64,000 nucleotides of DNA from Lactobacillales bacterium (GCA_015059545.1 SVAG01000003.1:1-64000); one strand, 5' to 3'. Counted from the first letter of the stretch, positions 1-8,439 are shown. Notes: generated by a model from the letters alone, not told the origin. Translations and numbers: made by a program.

Positions 1-155
1 AAAATTATAAAGATATCTATGAACCTTATGTTGTAATTAAAAATGAAAGAAAAAATAAATAATAAAGGATCGAGTAATTATGAATGGGCATATGTCCAGA
101 TAATTTTAAAGATGTTTTTGGTGTTGCAATAACTAACCCTATGCAAATGGAATAA
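1..155 (+). pseudogene. Degraded 3' end of an unidentified gene
   Basis: One reading frame is open from the window edge to about base 57, is then broken by several stops, and reopens at about 97-155 with the peptide PDNFKDVFGVAITNPMQME before a TAA. The piece between reads better in a second frame (GSSNYEWAYVQ). This looks like the tail of a gene with two compensating frameshifts, followed directly by a terminator. The upstream part lies outside the window, so the family cannot be named. It could also be chance open frame. Confidence 0.25.
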
Positions 156-162
156 AAATAGT

Positions 163-190
163 GTGGATTTATACAAAATCCACCTTTTTT
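163..190 (+). terminator. Rho-independent terminator
   Basis: Perfect 8-bp stem GTGGATTT / AAATCCAC with a 5-base loop, followed by CTTTTTT. It closes whatever transcript enters from the left edge. Confidence 0.8.
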
Positions 191-194
191 ATGG

Positions 195-200
195 TATAAT
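195..200 (+). promoter_or_regulatory. -10 element of the rbgA operon
   Basis: A perfect TATAAT lies 33 bases before the rbgA start, just after the upstream terminator. No strong -35 box is seen. The ribosome binding site AGGAAGTGAT precedes the ATG. Confidence 0.5.
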
Positions 201-232
201 TTAATAGATTGAAATCTTAAGGAAGTGATAAT

Positions 233-1102
233 ATGAATGAAAATAAAACTAATATAAATTGGTATCCAGGTCATATGGCTAAAACAAAAAGATTGATAAC
301 AGAAAATTTAAATTTAATAGATATAGTATATGAAGTAATAGATGCTAGAATGCCATATTCTTCTAAAATAGTTGATATAGAAAATTTTATTAAGAATAAA
401 CCTAGAATTCTTATTATGACAAAATCAGATTTATGTGATATTGAAGAAACTAAAAAATGGATTAAATATTATGAGTCAAAAGGTTATCATGTATTAGCTT
501 GTGATCTAAATGATAAGAAATCTATTCCTAGTATTTTAAAATTAACTGATAAAGTATTAGAAGAAAAAAATCAAAAAAGATTAGAAAAAGGTTTATCAAA
601 TAGAAGAACAAGAATATTAATAACTGGAATACCTAATGTTGGTAAATCAACATTAATAAATAGATTAGTAGGTAAGAGTGCGACTAATGTAGGTAATAAA
701 CCAGGTGTTACTAAAAATTTAAATTGGATTAGAATAAATGAATCATTAGAACTATTAGATACACCAGGTATATTATGGCCTAAATTTGAAAATGATGTAG
801 TAGCTTTAAATTTAGCTAGTTTAACAGCTATTAAAGAAGAAGTATTACCAATTGAAAGAGTAGTTTGTTACATAATAGAAACATTATATAAATATTATCC
901 TAATATATTAAAAGAAAGATATAATATAGAAGAAATAGATCCTGAATTTATAGAAGTATTTGAAACAATTGGTAGAAAAAGAGGATGCTTAATTAAAGGT
1001 GGAGAAGTTGATTATGATAGAGTTTGTAATATTGTAATTAACGATATAAAGGAAGGATATATCAAAGGTATTACTTTTGATAGAATGAGTGATTATGAAT
1101 AG
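233..1102 (+). CDS. rbgA: Ribosome biogenesis GTPase A (RbgA/YlqF)
   Basis: Circularly permuted GTPase needed for late 50S subunit assembly. The G motifs occur in the permuted order of the YlqF family: G4 TKSD at residues 63-66, then the P-loop GIPNVGKST at 132-140, then G3 DTPG at 176-179. The N-terminal WYPGHMAK motif (residues 10-17) is characteristic of RbgA. The length of 289 residues fits the family. The ATG has a good ribosome binding site. The end overlaps the start of mrnC, so the two are probably translationally coupled. Confidence 0.95.
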   Translation: MNENKTNINWYPGHMAKTKRLITENLNLIDIVYEVIDARMPYSSKIVDIENFIKNKPRILIMTKSDLCDIEETKKWIKYYESKGYHVLACDLNDKKSIPSILKLTDKVLEEKNQKRLEKGLSNRRTRILITGIPNVGKSTLINRLVGKSATNVGNKPGVTKNLNWIRINESLELLDTPGILWPKFENDVVALNLASLTAIKEEVLPIERVVCYIIETLYKYYPNILKERYNIEEIDPEFIEVFETIGRKRGCLIKGGEVDYDRVCNIVINDIKEGYIKGITFDRMSDYE

Positions 1103-1466
1103 AGATATAAATGTACTTGCGCTAGCTTATTTAGGAGATTCTATATATGAAGTACATATAAGAAAATATTTAATACAAAAGAGAATATGTAATGTAAATG
1201 AACTTCAAAAAGAAGCCATTACTTATGTAAGTGCTAAAGGACAAGCTAGTTTTCTAAACAAAATGATTAATGATAATTTCTTTACTGAAGAAGAAATTAA
1301 TGTTATTCATAGAGGACGTAATCATAAAAGTCATAAGTCACCTAAAAATACAGATATAAGAACATATAAAGAGGCAACTGGTTTTGAAACATTAATAGGA
1401 TATTTATATATTAATGATAAAAAAGATAGAATTAATGATATAATGAATTATATATTGGAGGGATAA
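1095..1466 (+). CDS. mrnC: Mini-ribonuclease III
   Basis: Small RNase III-like nuclease that lacks the double-stranded RNA binding domain and matures 23S rRNA in Firmicutes. The RNase III signature is visible near the start (ALAYLGDSIYE) with the acidic catalytic residues, followed by the HRGRN segment typical of MrnC. The product is 123 residues from the ATG at 1095; an in-frame GTG at 1089 is an alternative start. It overlaps rbgA and sits two genes upstream of rlmB, close to the Bacillus mrnC-rlmB order. Confidence 0.92.
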   Translation: MNRDINVLALAYLGDSIYEVHIRKYLIQKRICNVNELQKEAITYVSAKGQASFLNKMINDNFFTEEEINVIHRGRNHKSHKSPKNTDIRTYKEATGFETLIGYLYINDKKDRINDIMNYILEG

Positions 1467-1467
1467 T

Positions 1468-1815
1468 ATGAAAAAATTACTTGTAGTAGTTAGTATTTTA
1501 TTATTAGTAGGATGTTCTAGTAAAACAACATATAAAACAATAAGTACAAAACAAACATTTAATGAAATAACAAAAACTAAAATAGTAGATGTTAGAAGTG
1601 AAGCAGAATATGCTAGTGGTCATATAGAAAGTAGTGTTAATATTCCACTTGATCAAATAGAAAAAATTGATTATAAAAAATCAGAAAAAATAATTGTATA
1701 TTGTGCAAGTGGTAATAGAAGTAAACAAGCTGCACAAAAACTAATAGATATGGGATATACAAATGTTTATGATATGGGTGGTATATCTAATTGGAAATAC
1801 GATATAGTAAGGTGA
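1468..1815 (+). CDS. Rhodanese-like domain lipoprotein
   Basis: Residues 1-16 form a lipoprotein signal with the lipobox LLVGC, so the mature protein should be anchored to the outer face of the membrane. A single rhodanese domain follows, with the DVRSEAEYASGHI start and the active-site loop CASGNRS. Such proteins bind sulfur in persulfide form or act as redox or sulfur carriers; the substrate is not visible. It begins one base after mrnC and ends with TGA five bases before rlmB, so it is inserted in the mrnC-rlmB operon. Confidence 0.85.
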   Translation: MKKLLVVVSILLLVGCSSKTTYKTISTKQTFNEITKTKIVDVRSEAEYASGHIESSVNIPLDQIEKIDYKKSEKIIVYCASGNRSKQAAQKLIDMGYTNVYDMGGISNWKYDIVR

Positions 1816-1819
1816 TAAT

Positions 1820-2521
1820 ATGTATGTATATGGTAAAAATGTAGCAATTGAAACATTAAAAAAGAAAAAGAAAATTAATAAAATAATATTATATAAAAAC
1901 TTTAAAGATGAAGAAGTTTTAAATTTACTCACAAGATGTGATGCAAAAGTAAGATACTTAGAAAAATATGAAATGGATAAAATAGTAAATGGTCTTCATC
2001 AAGGAATTATATTAGATGTTGAAGACTATAAATATGCTACTATGAATGAATTATTAAAAATAGAAAATCCATTATTAGTTATATTAGATCATTTAGAAGA
2101 TCCACATAATTTAGGAGCTATTATACGTACATGTGAAGCAGCAGGAGTAGATGGAATAATAATTCCAAAAGATAGAAGTGTAGAAGTAAATGCTACTGTT
2201 ATTAAAACAAGTGCTGGTACAGTAGATGATGTAAAAATAGTAAAAGTAACAAATATAGTAAACGAAATAAATTATTTAAAGAAACAAGGATTCTGGATAG
2301 TAGGTACAGATATGAATGGTACTAACTATAAAGAAATAGATTATAAAGGTAAAATGGCCATAGTAATTGGTAATGAAGGAAATGGAATATCAAAATTAGT
2401 AAAACAAAATTGTGATTTTATGGCAACAATACCAATGAATGGAAAAACAAATAGTTTAAATGCTAGTGTGGCAGCTGGTATTATGATATATGAAGCAGTA
2501 TCACAAAGAGAGTTGGGATAA
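1820..2521 (+). CDS. rlmB: 23S rRNA (guanosine-2'-O)-methyltransferase, SpoU/TrmH family
   Basis: SPOUT methyltransferase of 233 residues. The N-terminal RNA-binding substrate domain starts with YVYGKNVAIE. The three SpoU motifs are present: NLGAIIRTCEAAG (motif 1), VIGNEGNGIS (motif 2) and NSLNASVAAGIMIYE (motif 3), which form the knotted SAM-binding site. The position between mrnC and sigH matches the yacO (rlmB) locus of Bacillus, minus yacP. Related TrmH enzymes modify tRNA, so the exact target base is inferred from context. Confidence 0.9.
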   Translation: MYVYGKNVAIETLKKKKKINKIILYKNFKDEEVLNLLTRCDAKVRYLEKYEMDKIVNGLHQGIILDVEDYKYATMNELLKIENPLLVILDHLEDPHNLGAIIRTCEAAGVDGIIIPKDRSVEVNATVIKTSAGTVDDVKIVKVTNIVNEINYLKKQGFWIVGTDMNGTNYKEIDYKGKMAIVIGNEGNGISKLVKQNCDFMATIPMNGKTNSLNASVAAGIMIYEAVSQRELG

Positions 2522-2522
2522 A

Positions 2523-3143
2523 GTGAATTATAAAGATTATAATGATAATGAAATATTAAGTTATATAAATGAAGCAAATGAAGAAGCAATTGAATTAATA
2601 TATGAAAAATATAAACCTTTAATAAATAAAATTGCTACTAATCTATTTAAAAAGTATTGTAAAAATACGGGTTTAGATATAAGTGATTTAACTCAAGAAG
2701 GAATGCTTGGACTTAATAGTGCAATAAATCATTATAAAGAAAATAAAGAGGTTTTATTCTATACTTATGCTAAAACATGTATAGAAAGAAAAATAATAAG
2801 TTCTGTAATTGCTGCTAATAGACAAAAACATAAAGTATTAAATGATTCAATTTCATTTGAGATAGATTTAGATAATAATATAAATCTAGAAGCTTTTTTT
2901 GGAGATACAGAATATAATCCAGAAAACATAGTTATATCTAAAGAATCAAATGATGAATTGTTAAGTAAAATAGAAAATGTTTTAACAAATGTAGAACTAC
3001 AAGTATTACAACTTAAATTAGATGGTTTTGAATATAAAGAAATAGCGAGTGTAATAGATAAAGATGTAAAAGCAGTAGATAATGCAGTACAAAGAATAAG
3101 ACAAAAAATAAAAAAAATAATAAATGAATCAAATGAAAAATAA
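2523..3143 (+). CDS. sigH: RNA polymerase sigma factor SigH (sporulation/stationary phase)
   Basis: Sigma-70 family protein of about 206 residues. The region-2 stretch DISDLTQEGMLGLNSAI, the RQKH motif and the C-terminal region 4 (LKLDGFEYKEIASVIDKDVKAVDNAVQR) closely follow Bacillus SigH. Its place directly after rlmB is the conserved sigH locus. I chose the GTG at 2523, two bases after rlmB; an in-frame ATG at 2490 would put the start inside rlmB. SigH normally directs early sporulation transcription, which fits the sporulation genes elsewhere in this window. Confidence 0.88.
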   Translation: MNYKDYNDNEILSYINEANEEAIELIYEKYKPLINKIATNLFKKYCKNTGLDISDLTQEGMLGLNSAINHYKENKEVLFYTYAKTCIERKIISSVIAANRQKHKVLNDSISFEIDLDNNINLEAFFGDTEYNPENIVISKESNDELLSKIENVLTNVELQVLQLKLDGFEYKEIASVIDKDVKAVDNAVQRIRQKIKKIINESNEK

Positions 3144-3162
3144 CTAATTTTTCATTTTTTTT
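3131..3162 (+). terminator. Terminator after sigH
   Basis: An 11-bp stem AAATGAAAAAT / ATTTTTCATTT with loop AACTA is followed by a T-run. It overlaps the last sigH codons and ends the rbgA-sigH operon. The stem is almost all A-T, so its strength is uncertain. Confidence 0.6.
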
Positions 3163-3181
3163 AAAAAAAGTGTAAAAAAAG

Positions 3182-3237
3182 TGTCAAATTTTAAAAAAGT
3201 ATGATATACTTAATATGATATAGAGTAGAGCACTCTA
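3182..3237 (+). promoter_or_regulatory. Promoter and downstream inverted repeat of the coiled-coil pair
   Basis: Candidate -35 TGTCAA (3182-3187) and -10 TATACT (3205-3210) with 17-bp spacing. Just after the expected start point lies a perfect inverted repeat TAGAGT-AGAGC-ACTCTA (3221-3237), which could be an operator or an RNA hairpin ahead of the ribosome binding site AAAGGAG. Confidence 0.5.
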
Positions 3238-3265
3238 AATAGAAGAATAAAAAGGAGATGTTTTT

Positions 3266-4519
3266 ATGATGGAAAACACTAATCAAACTAATTACGAAGA
3301 TCTTTTTGTTGATACTGCAGATAATGTTGCAGAAAAAGTAACTGATTCAAATGACTTTTATGATGATGATGATTTTATAGATACTAATGATACAGTTTCA
3401 GAACTTTTTAATACTTCTGTTGTTGAACCACAACAAGAGGTAAATTCTGAAATGTCTATACCAGTAAATAATTTTAGTTTTGAAGATATAGTTGATGAAG
3501 AAGTAGAAGAACAACCAATGACAAAATTAGAATTTAGTGATGATTCTGATATGCCTATTGAAACTGAAATTGTTAATGAAACAGAAGAACCAGAAGAAAC
3601 TGTAGATGAATTAATTGCTTTAGATGATCCAATTGAATTAGAAGAACTTGTTTCATTTGAAGAACCAATTGATGAAGAAATAGAAGAAAAAGTAGAAGAA
3701 CCAGTTATTGAAGAAGAAATATTTGTTGAAGAAGAACCAGTTGTTGAAGAAGAAAGTGTATCAGATGAAACAGTAGAATTTGATCCATTTGAATTAAGTA
3801 ATTTAACAAATGATGATATGGATAAAATGATTGAAGAAGATACTAAAAAAGAAGAATTAGATGATAGTTATGTTTTATCAAATTTCGATGTATTATTTGA
3901 TAGTTTATACAATGATGTAAATGGTGCAAATAACTTTATTTCAAATTTAATTGAACAAAAGAAAAATGTAAATTCAAATGAAGCATCATTAAAAGAAGAA
4001 GAAGAAAAACTATTAAAAGAAAAAGCAGAATTTGCTAAATATATGGAAATTCAAAAAGAAAGTATTGAAGCAGAAAAAGCTCAATGTAAAGAATTTGTTA
4101 GAACACAAAAAAATCGTATTCAAAATGAAGAAGAAAAATTCAACAATGATATGGAAGCTGCAAGAGCTGAAAGAAAATTAGCAGAAAAAGCTTTAAAAAT
4201 AGAAGAACAAAAATTAGATGAAGCTAAAGATCAATTCGAAAAATATAAAGAAGTAGAAGAAGCAAAATTAAAATCAGATAGAGAAAAATTAGAAGCAGAA
4301 AGACAACAATTTGAAAAAGAAAAAGAAATTGAATTAGAAAAAATCAAAAATGATAAAAAAGAATTACAATCACAAAAAGATCAATTTGCTAGAACAAAAG
4401 AATTAGAAGAGAAAAAATTAGAATTAGAAAGTAAAAATTTATCTCAAAGTTGTGCAAGATTCAAAGAATTAGTTTCACAATTTAATTCAGGATTTCAACA
4501 ATTACCAGAGGATAAATAA
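3266..4519 (+). CDS. Acidic coiled-coil protein, paralogue 1
   Basis: I do not recognise a family. The 417-residue product has no signal peptide or membrane segment, so it is probably cytoplasmic. Residues 1 to about 200 are strongly acidic and disordered-looking, rich in EEP and VEE runs. Residues 200-390 are heptad-like and rich in E, K, Q and A, predicting a long coiled coil. A short C-terminal segment (ARFKELVSQFNSGFQ) resembles the end of the next gene's product (LKFNELVSDFTVNIDKF). The two genes overlap by one base (TAATGG) and probably make a heteromeric filament or scaffold. A division, chromosome or spore role is possible but not shown. Confidence 0.75.
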   Translation: MMENTNQTNYEDLFVDTADNVAEKVTDSNDFYDDDDFIDTNDTVSELFNTSVVEPQQEVNSEMSIPVNNFSFEDIVDEEVEEQPMTKLEFSDDSDMPIETEIVNETEEPEETVDELIALDDPIELEELVSFEEPIDEEIEEKVEEPVIEEEIFVEEEPVVEEESVSDETVEFDPFELSNLTNDDMDKMIEEDTKKEELDDSYVLSNFDVLFDSLYNDVNGANNFISNLIEQKKNVNSNEASLKEEEEKLLKEKAEFAKYMEIQKESIEAEKAQCKEFVRTQKNRIQNEEEKFNNDMEAARAERKLAEKALKIEEQKLDEAKDQFEKYKEVEEAKLKSDREKLEAERQQFEKEKEIELEKIKNDKKELQSQKDQFARTKELEEKKLELESKNLSQSCARFKELVSQFNSGFQQLPEDK

Positions 4520-5262
4520 TGGCTAGAAAAAAAAGAAAACATGAATTAGAAATAGTAGAACCAGAATTAAATTTCTTTGATCATGAAGAACCAGAAGTTT
4601 CTAATAATGAAGAGATAAATGAAGAAGTATTTACAGAACCAGAAGTTTCTATAGAAGAACCAGAAGAAACAGATGTGTTTGATGATATGCCAAATATTTC
4701 CAATATTTTTGAAACAGCACATAATAATGTTTTACATGCAAAAAATATATTTAATAAAAATGTGGAAATGAAAAAAGAGTTAGATAGTAAATTTGAAGAA
4801 TTAGATCAAAAAGAAAAAGAACTAGATGATAAACGAAAAGAGTTTGATAGAAAACAACAAGAAGATTATGAAAAAATAAAAAAATATAAAGATGAAGTAT
4901 ACGAAAAAGTTACTCTAAAAAAAGAAGAACTTGATGTAAAAATTGGAGAATTAAAAAGATATCAAGATAAAATTAATGCCGACAAAGAAAGATTTGAAGA
5001 ATATAAAAGAAACGAGTCAGAAAGACTAAAAAAAGAAAAACAAGAAAACCGACAAGAATATGAAAAACAACAACAAGATTTAACAAGCTTAAGAAGAAGA
5101 GTAGAAGCAGCTAAAAAACAATTAGAAGATGAAAAAAGAAAATTAGAAGTAGATAGAATAAAATATAATTCGGATAAAAATGAATTAGCCAATAACCTTC
5201 TAAAATTCAATGAATTAGTTAGTGACTTTACAGTAAACATCGATAAATTTAATAATAAATAA
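4519..5262 (+). CDS. Acidic coiled-coil protein, paralogue 2
   Basis: A 247-residue product with the same plan as the preceding gene but a shorter acidic N-terminus: an E/P-rich head (about residues 1-60), a short segment NISNIFETAHNNVLHAKNIF that aligns by eye with VLFDSLYNDVNGANNFI of paralogue 1, a K/E/Q-rich coiled coil (about 75-220) and a similar C-terminal motif. It starts in the stop codon of paralogue 1, so translation is coupled. No enzymatic motif is seen. Coiled coils make distant similarity unreliable, so the function stays unknown. Confidence 0.75.
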   Translation: MARKKRKHELEIVEPELNFFDHEEPEVSNNEEINEEVFTEPEVSIEEPEETDVFDDMPNISNIFETAHNNVLHAKNIFNKNVEMKKELDSKFEELDQKEKELDDKRKEFDRKQQEDYEKIKKYKDEVYEKVTLKKEELDVKIGELKRYQDKINADKERFEEYKRNESERLKKEKQENRQEYEKQQQDLTSLRRRVEAAKKQLEDEKRKLEVDRIKYNSDKNELANNLLKFNELVSDFTVNIDKFNNK

Positions 5263-5293
5263 AATAAACCTTATTATAGGGTTTATTTTTTTT
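5262..5293. terminator. Bidirectional terminator
   Basis: A 9-bp stem AAATAAACC / GGTTTATTT with T-runs on both strands. It ends the coiled-coil operon on the plus strand and the convergent DUF1540 gene on the minus strand. Confidence 0.75.
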
Positions 5294-5438
5294 CATAACT
5301 ACCACACATTGTTTTTTCCATTTTACCATGACCGTCACAATTACAAACTTTAATATTAGTTAAACTGCACATATCATTATCATAAATACAGTATTTACAA
5401 TCATGTACTGAACAACCAATTGTTTGATTTTTTTCCAT
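5283..5438 (-). CDS. DUF1540-type small cysteine-rich protein
   Basis: A 51-residue protein with eight Cys: C9, C14, C17, C24, C32, C34 and C45 are arranged as C-x4-C-x2-C-x6-C-x7-C-x-C-x10-C, with the opening CSVHDCKYC that is typical of DUF1540 domains (one or two copies, Cys-rich, often found in spore-forming Firmicutes). Such spacing suggests metal binding. The ATG is preceded by GGTGATATT on the minus strand, a good ribosome binding site. The gene fills the gap between the coiled-coil pair and the activase cluster. The role of DUF1540 proteins is not established. Confidence 0.75.
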   Translation of the reverse strand: MEKNQTIGCSVHDCKYCIYDNDMCSLTNIKVCNCDGHGKMEKTMCGSYEKK

Positions 5439-5503
5439 AATATCACCATTAATATTTTTAACATATTAAATAAAATTATGCATATGATTTTTTAGGTGAT
5501 TAG

Positions 5504-6412
5504 ATGAAGATTAAAATAGGAATACCTAGAAGTATATTTTATTATTACTATAAAGATATATGGAAATATTTTTTTGATGAATTTAATATAGAACTTATAG
5601 TAAGTCCAAATACAAATAAAAAGATAATGGAAGATGGAATAAAGTATGCAACTGATGAAATGTGCTTATCTATGAAAAATTATATTGGTCATATAAGTTA
5701 CCTAAAAGATAAATGTGATTATATATTAGTACCAAGAATAGATAATTATGGAGTAGATAATCAAACATGTACTAATTTTTTAGCATTATATGATATTATT
5801 AATAATTTATTTGATGTTAAAATACTTAATTATAATATAAATTTAAGAAATAATGAAACAGAAGAAAAAGGACTTATTAATATTGTAACTAGTTTTGGAT
5901 ATTCTTATGAATATTCAAAAAGAGCATACAAAAAAGCTTTAAAAAAAGCTAATTCTATAAAAGAAAAACTAATAAAAGAAAATATAAAAAAATTAGATAG
6001 TAATAAAACAAAAATATTATTTGTAGGTCATCCTTATAATATACACGATAATATGATAGGAAAAGAAATGATTAAATATTTAGAAAGTAATAATATAGAA
6101 ATAATCTATAGTGATTTATTTCATAGTGATATAACAAATGATTTAAGTAAAAAATTATCATATGGATTATACTTTAAATATAATAAAGAAAATATAGGAT
6201 CAATACCACTTACAGAAGATAAAATAGATGGAATAATCTTTTTATCAACTTTTCCATGTGGACCAGATTCTCTTGTAAATGAACTTATATTTAGAAAAAT
6301 AAAAATACCTTATCTTAATTTAATAGTAGATGATATAGATGGAATGGCAGGAATGGAAACTAGAATAGAAAGTTTTATAGATATATTAGAAAGGAGAAAA
6401 CAATTTGAATAA
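5504..6412 (+). CDS. Acyl-CoA dehydratase activase-related protein (DUF2229-type)
   Basis: The product (302 residues) opens with KIGIPRSIFYYYYKDIWKYF and contains VSPNTNKKIMEDGIKYATDEMC, hallmarks of the DUF2229 module attached to 2-hydroxyacyl-CoA dehydratase activases. Its cysteines (residues near DEMC, NQTC and FPCG) could ligate an iron-sulfur cluster. In many Firmicutes this module is fused with the next two into one large protein; here the three are separate, overlapping genes. The substrate is unknown and no dehydratase alpha/beta pair is present in the window. Confidence 0.78.
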   Translation: MKIKIGIPRSIFYYYYKDIWKYFFDEFNIELIVSPNTNKKIMEDGIKYATDEMCLSMKNYIGHISYLKDKCDYILVPRIDNYGVDNQTCTNFLALYDIINNLFDVKILNYNINLRNNETEEKGLINIVTSFGYSYEYSKRAYKKALKKANSIKEKLIKENIKKLDSNKTKILFVGHPYNIHDNMIGKEMIKYLESNNIEIIYSDLFHSDITNDLSKKLSYGLYFKYNKENIGSIPLTEDKIDGIIFLSTFPCGPDSLVNELIFRKIKIPYLNLIVDDIDGMAGMETRIESFIDILERRKQFE

Positions 6413-7487
6413 AGTATCATTTCCTATGATTGGTAATTATAGTATACCAGCTTGTTATTTACTTAAACATACATTAGACGCTGAAGTTATAATGCCACCT
6501 GCTATTACAAGAAATACGATAGAAATGGGTACAATTAATAGTCCAGAATTTGTGTGTACACCATTTAAATATACATTAGGTACCTATATAGAAGTTTTAA
6601 ATAAAGGTGCTAATATTATATTTCAATTTGGTGGAGGATGTAGATATGGATACTATTTTGAATTACAAGAAAAAATATTAAAAGATTTAGGTTATAAATT
6701 TAAATATGTTAATTTAGTAAGTAAAGGAGTTACAGAACCAAAAAAGATTTATAAAACATTAAAAGAAATAAATCCTAAATTAAAATTAGATAGACTTTTA
6801 TATCATACATTCATAACTTCTAAAATGATTAAATATATGGATAAATGTGATGATTATATAAGACAAAATATAGGCTTTGAAGAAGAATTAGGTAGTATGG
6901 AAAAAATAAATAAAGAAATGTTAAATAAATTTTTAAATATAAAAGGATATTTTAGACTTAGAAAAACGTATAAAAAATATTTAAGAAAATTAAAAAAAGT
7001 AAAAATTAATAAACCATTTAACTCTTTAAAAATAGGAATAATAGGGGAATTATATACAATAATGGAACCCTTTGCTAATTATTATTTAGAGCGTGAATTA
7101 GCTAGTTATAACATAGAAATAAAAAGATTTACTAATGTACATTATTTATTATTTGAAAAAGGTAAAAAAACAAAAAAATATTTAAAATATGCTAAAGAAT
7201 ATATTAAATATAGAATGGGTGCAGATAGTCATGATAATATAGCAAGATGTAAATATCTATGTGAAAATAATTATGATGGAATAATTCATATTAAATCAGC
7301 ATTTTGTACACCAGAGATAAGTGCTATGCCTATAATAAATAAAATATGTAAAGAACATAATGTACCAATAATTTTCTTTTCATTTGATGCTAATACAAGT
7401 GAAGTTGGTATAAAAACACGTTTAGAAGCATTTTATGACATGATAGAAATGAGGAAGAAAAATGAAAAATTGTTATCTGGGGATTGA
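6405..7487 (+). CDS. 2-hydroxyacyl-CoA dehydratase-like (HgdC/D-type) protein
   Basis: A 360-residue product with FPMIGNYSIPACYLLKHTL, SPEFVCTPFKYTLGTYIE and FGGGCRYGYYFELQ, matching the dehydratase D-component fold of the activase-associated proteins. Conserved Cys residues in these segments probably hold a [4Fe-4S] cluster. The start is a TTG at 6405 with ribosome binding site AAGGAG, overlapping the previous gene by 8 bases; the 3' end overlaps the ATPase gene by 26 bases. Tight overlap implies a complex made in fixed proportions. Confidence 0.78.
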   Translation: MNKVSFPMIGNYSIPACYLLKHTLDAEVIMPPAITRNTIEMGTINSPEFVCTPFKYTLGTYIEVLNKGANIIFQFGGGCRYGYYFELQEKILKDLGYKFKYVNLVSKGVTEPKKIYKTLKEINPKLKLDRLLYHTFITSKMIKYMDKCDDYIRQNIGFEEELGSMEKINKEMLNKFLNIKGYFRLRKTYKKYLRKLKKVKINKPFNSLKIGIIGELYTIMEPFANYYLERELASYNIEIKRFTNVHYLLFEKGKKTKKYLKYAKEYIKYRMGADSHDNIARCKYLCENNYDGIIHIKSAFCTPEISAMPIINKICKEHNVPIIFFSFDANTSEVGIKTRLEAFYDMIEMRKKNEKLLSGD

Positions 7488-8406
7488 TATAGGTTCAATA
7501 TCAACTAAAGGAGTAATAATAGATGAAAACAATAAGATAATAAAATCTGATTATATTGAAACAAATGGTAATCCTATTAATGCAGTAAAAAGATTAATAG
7601 AATCATTAAAGAAAAATTTAGATAAAAAAGTAGTAATAAAAGGAATAGGTACAACAGGAAGTGCTAGAAAACTAATTGGTCTTTTATTAGATGCTAATAT
7701 AGTTAAAAATGAAATAACAGCTCATGCAGTTGGAACATTAAATTTTTATCCTGATTGTAAAACAATATTAGAAATAGGAGGTCAAGATTCTAAAATAATT
7801 ATGTTAGATAATGGAATAATAACAGATTATTCAATGAATACATTATGTGCTGCAGGAACAGGAGCTTTTTTATCTAGTCAAGCAAAAAGACTAGGTATAA
7901 AAATAGAAGATTTTGGTGAGTTAGCTTTAAAATCAGAAAGTCCAGTTAAAATAGCAGCTCGATGTACAGTATTTGCAGAATCAGACTTAATTCATAAAGC
8001 ACAAGTAGGATATAAAATAGAAGATATAATTGCAGGTCTTTCTAAAAGTATAGTACTTAATTACTTAAATAATTTAGCTAAAGGTAAAAAGATAAAGAGT
8101 CCTATAGTATTTCAAGGTGGGGTAAGTAAAAATGTAGGAGTAGTAAAATATTTTAAAGAAATATTAAATGAAGATATAATAGTAGATCCTAATAGTCATT
8201 TAATGGGAGCAATTGGAATAGCTATTTTATCAAAACAAAATAGTAATAATAAAACATTTGATTTAAATATAAAAGATATTAAATTTGAAACAAAAGGAAT
8301 GGAATGTAATAGATGTTCAAATAATTGTGAAATATTAAAAATTTATAAAGATTCAAAATTAATTGATGCATGGGGAAGTAAATGTAATAGAGAAATAAAA
8401 AGTTAA
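7462..8406 (+). CDS. BadF/BadG/BcrA/BcrD-type ATPase (dehydratase activator)
   Basis: ASKHA-fold ATPase of 314 residues. It shows phosphate-1 CYLGIDIGSISTKGV, GIGTTGSARKL, EIGGQDSK and the cluster-binding region NTLCAAGTGAFL, where the Cys bridges the [4Fe-4S] cluster between two subunits in the known activators. The C-terminus carries a second Cys group (CNRCSNNC and SKC). Known relatives use ATP to inject an electron into 2-hydroxyacyl-CoA dehydratases. The target here is unknown because no dehydratase is adjacent; relatives of the E. coli YjiL type are also orphans. Confidence 0.85.
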   Translation: MKNCYLGIDIGSISTKGVIIDENNKIIKSDYIETNGNPINAVKRLIESLKKNLDKKVVIKGIGTTGSARKLIGLLLDANIVKNEITAHAVGTLNFYPDCKTILEIGGQDSKIIMLDNGIITDYSMNTLCAAGTGAFLSSQAKRLGIKIEDFGELALKSESPVKIAARCTVFAESDLIHKAQVGYKIEDIIAGLSKSIVLNYLNNLAKGKKIKSPIVFQGGVSKNVGVVKYFKEILNEDIIVDPNSHLMGAIGIAILSKQNSNNKTFDLNIKDIKFETKGMECNRCSNNCEILKIYKDSKLIDAWGSKCNREIKS

Positions 8407-8439
8407 AAGGGTTTTACATGTAAATGTTGTATATTAATA

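Noticed and set aside
1801-1815. Mycoplasma-type genetic code (TGA as Trp)
   Set aside because: TGA ends real genes (rhodanese lipoprotein, Smr protein) and TGG is used for Trp throughout.
2490-2522. Longer SigH start at ATG 2490
   Set aside because: It would lie inside rlmB and has no ribosome binding site; the GTG at 2523 fits the family N-terminus better.
4962-5240. Minus-strand ORF in coiled-coil paralogue 2
   Set aside because: Ser/Leu/Phe-rich shadow of AAA/GAA-rich coding; no ribosome binding site.
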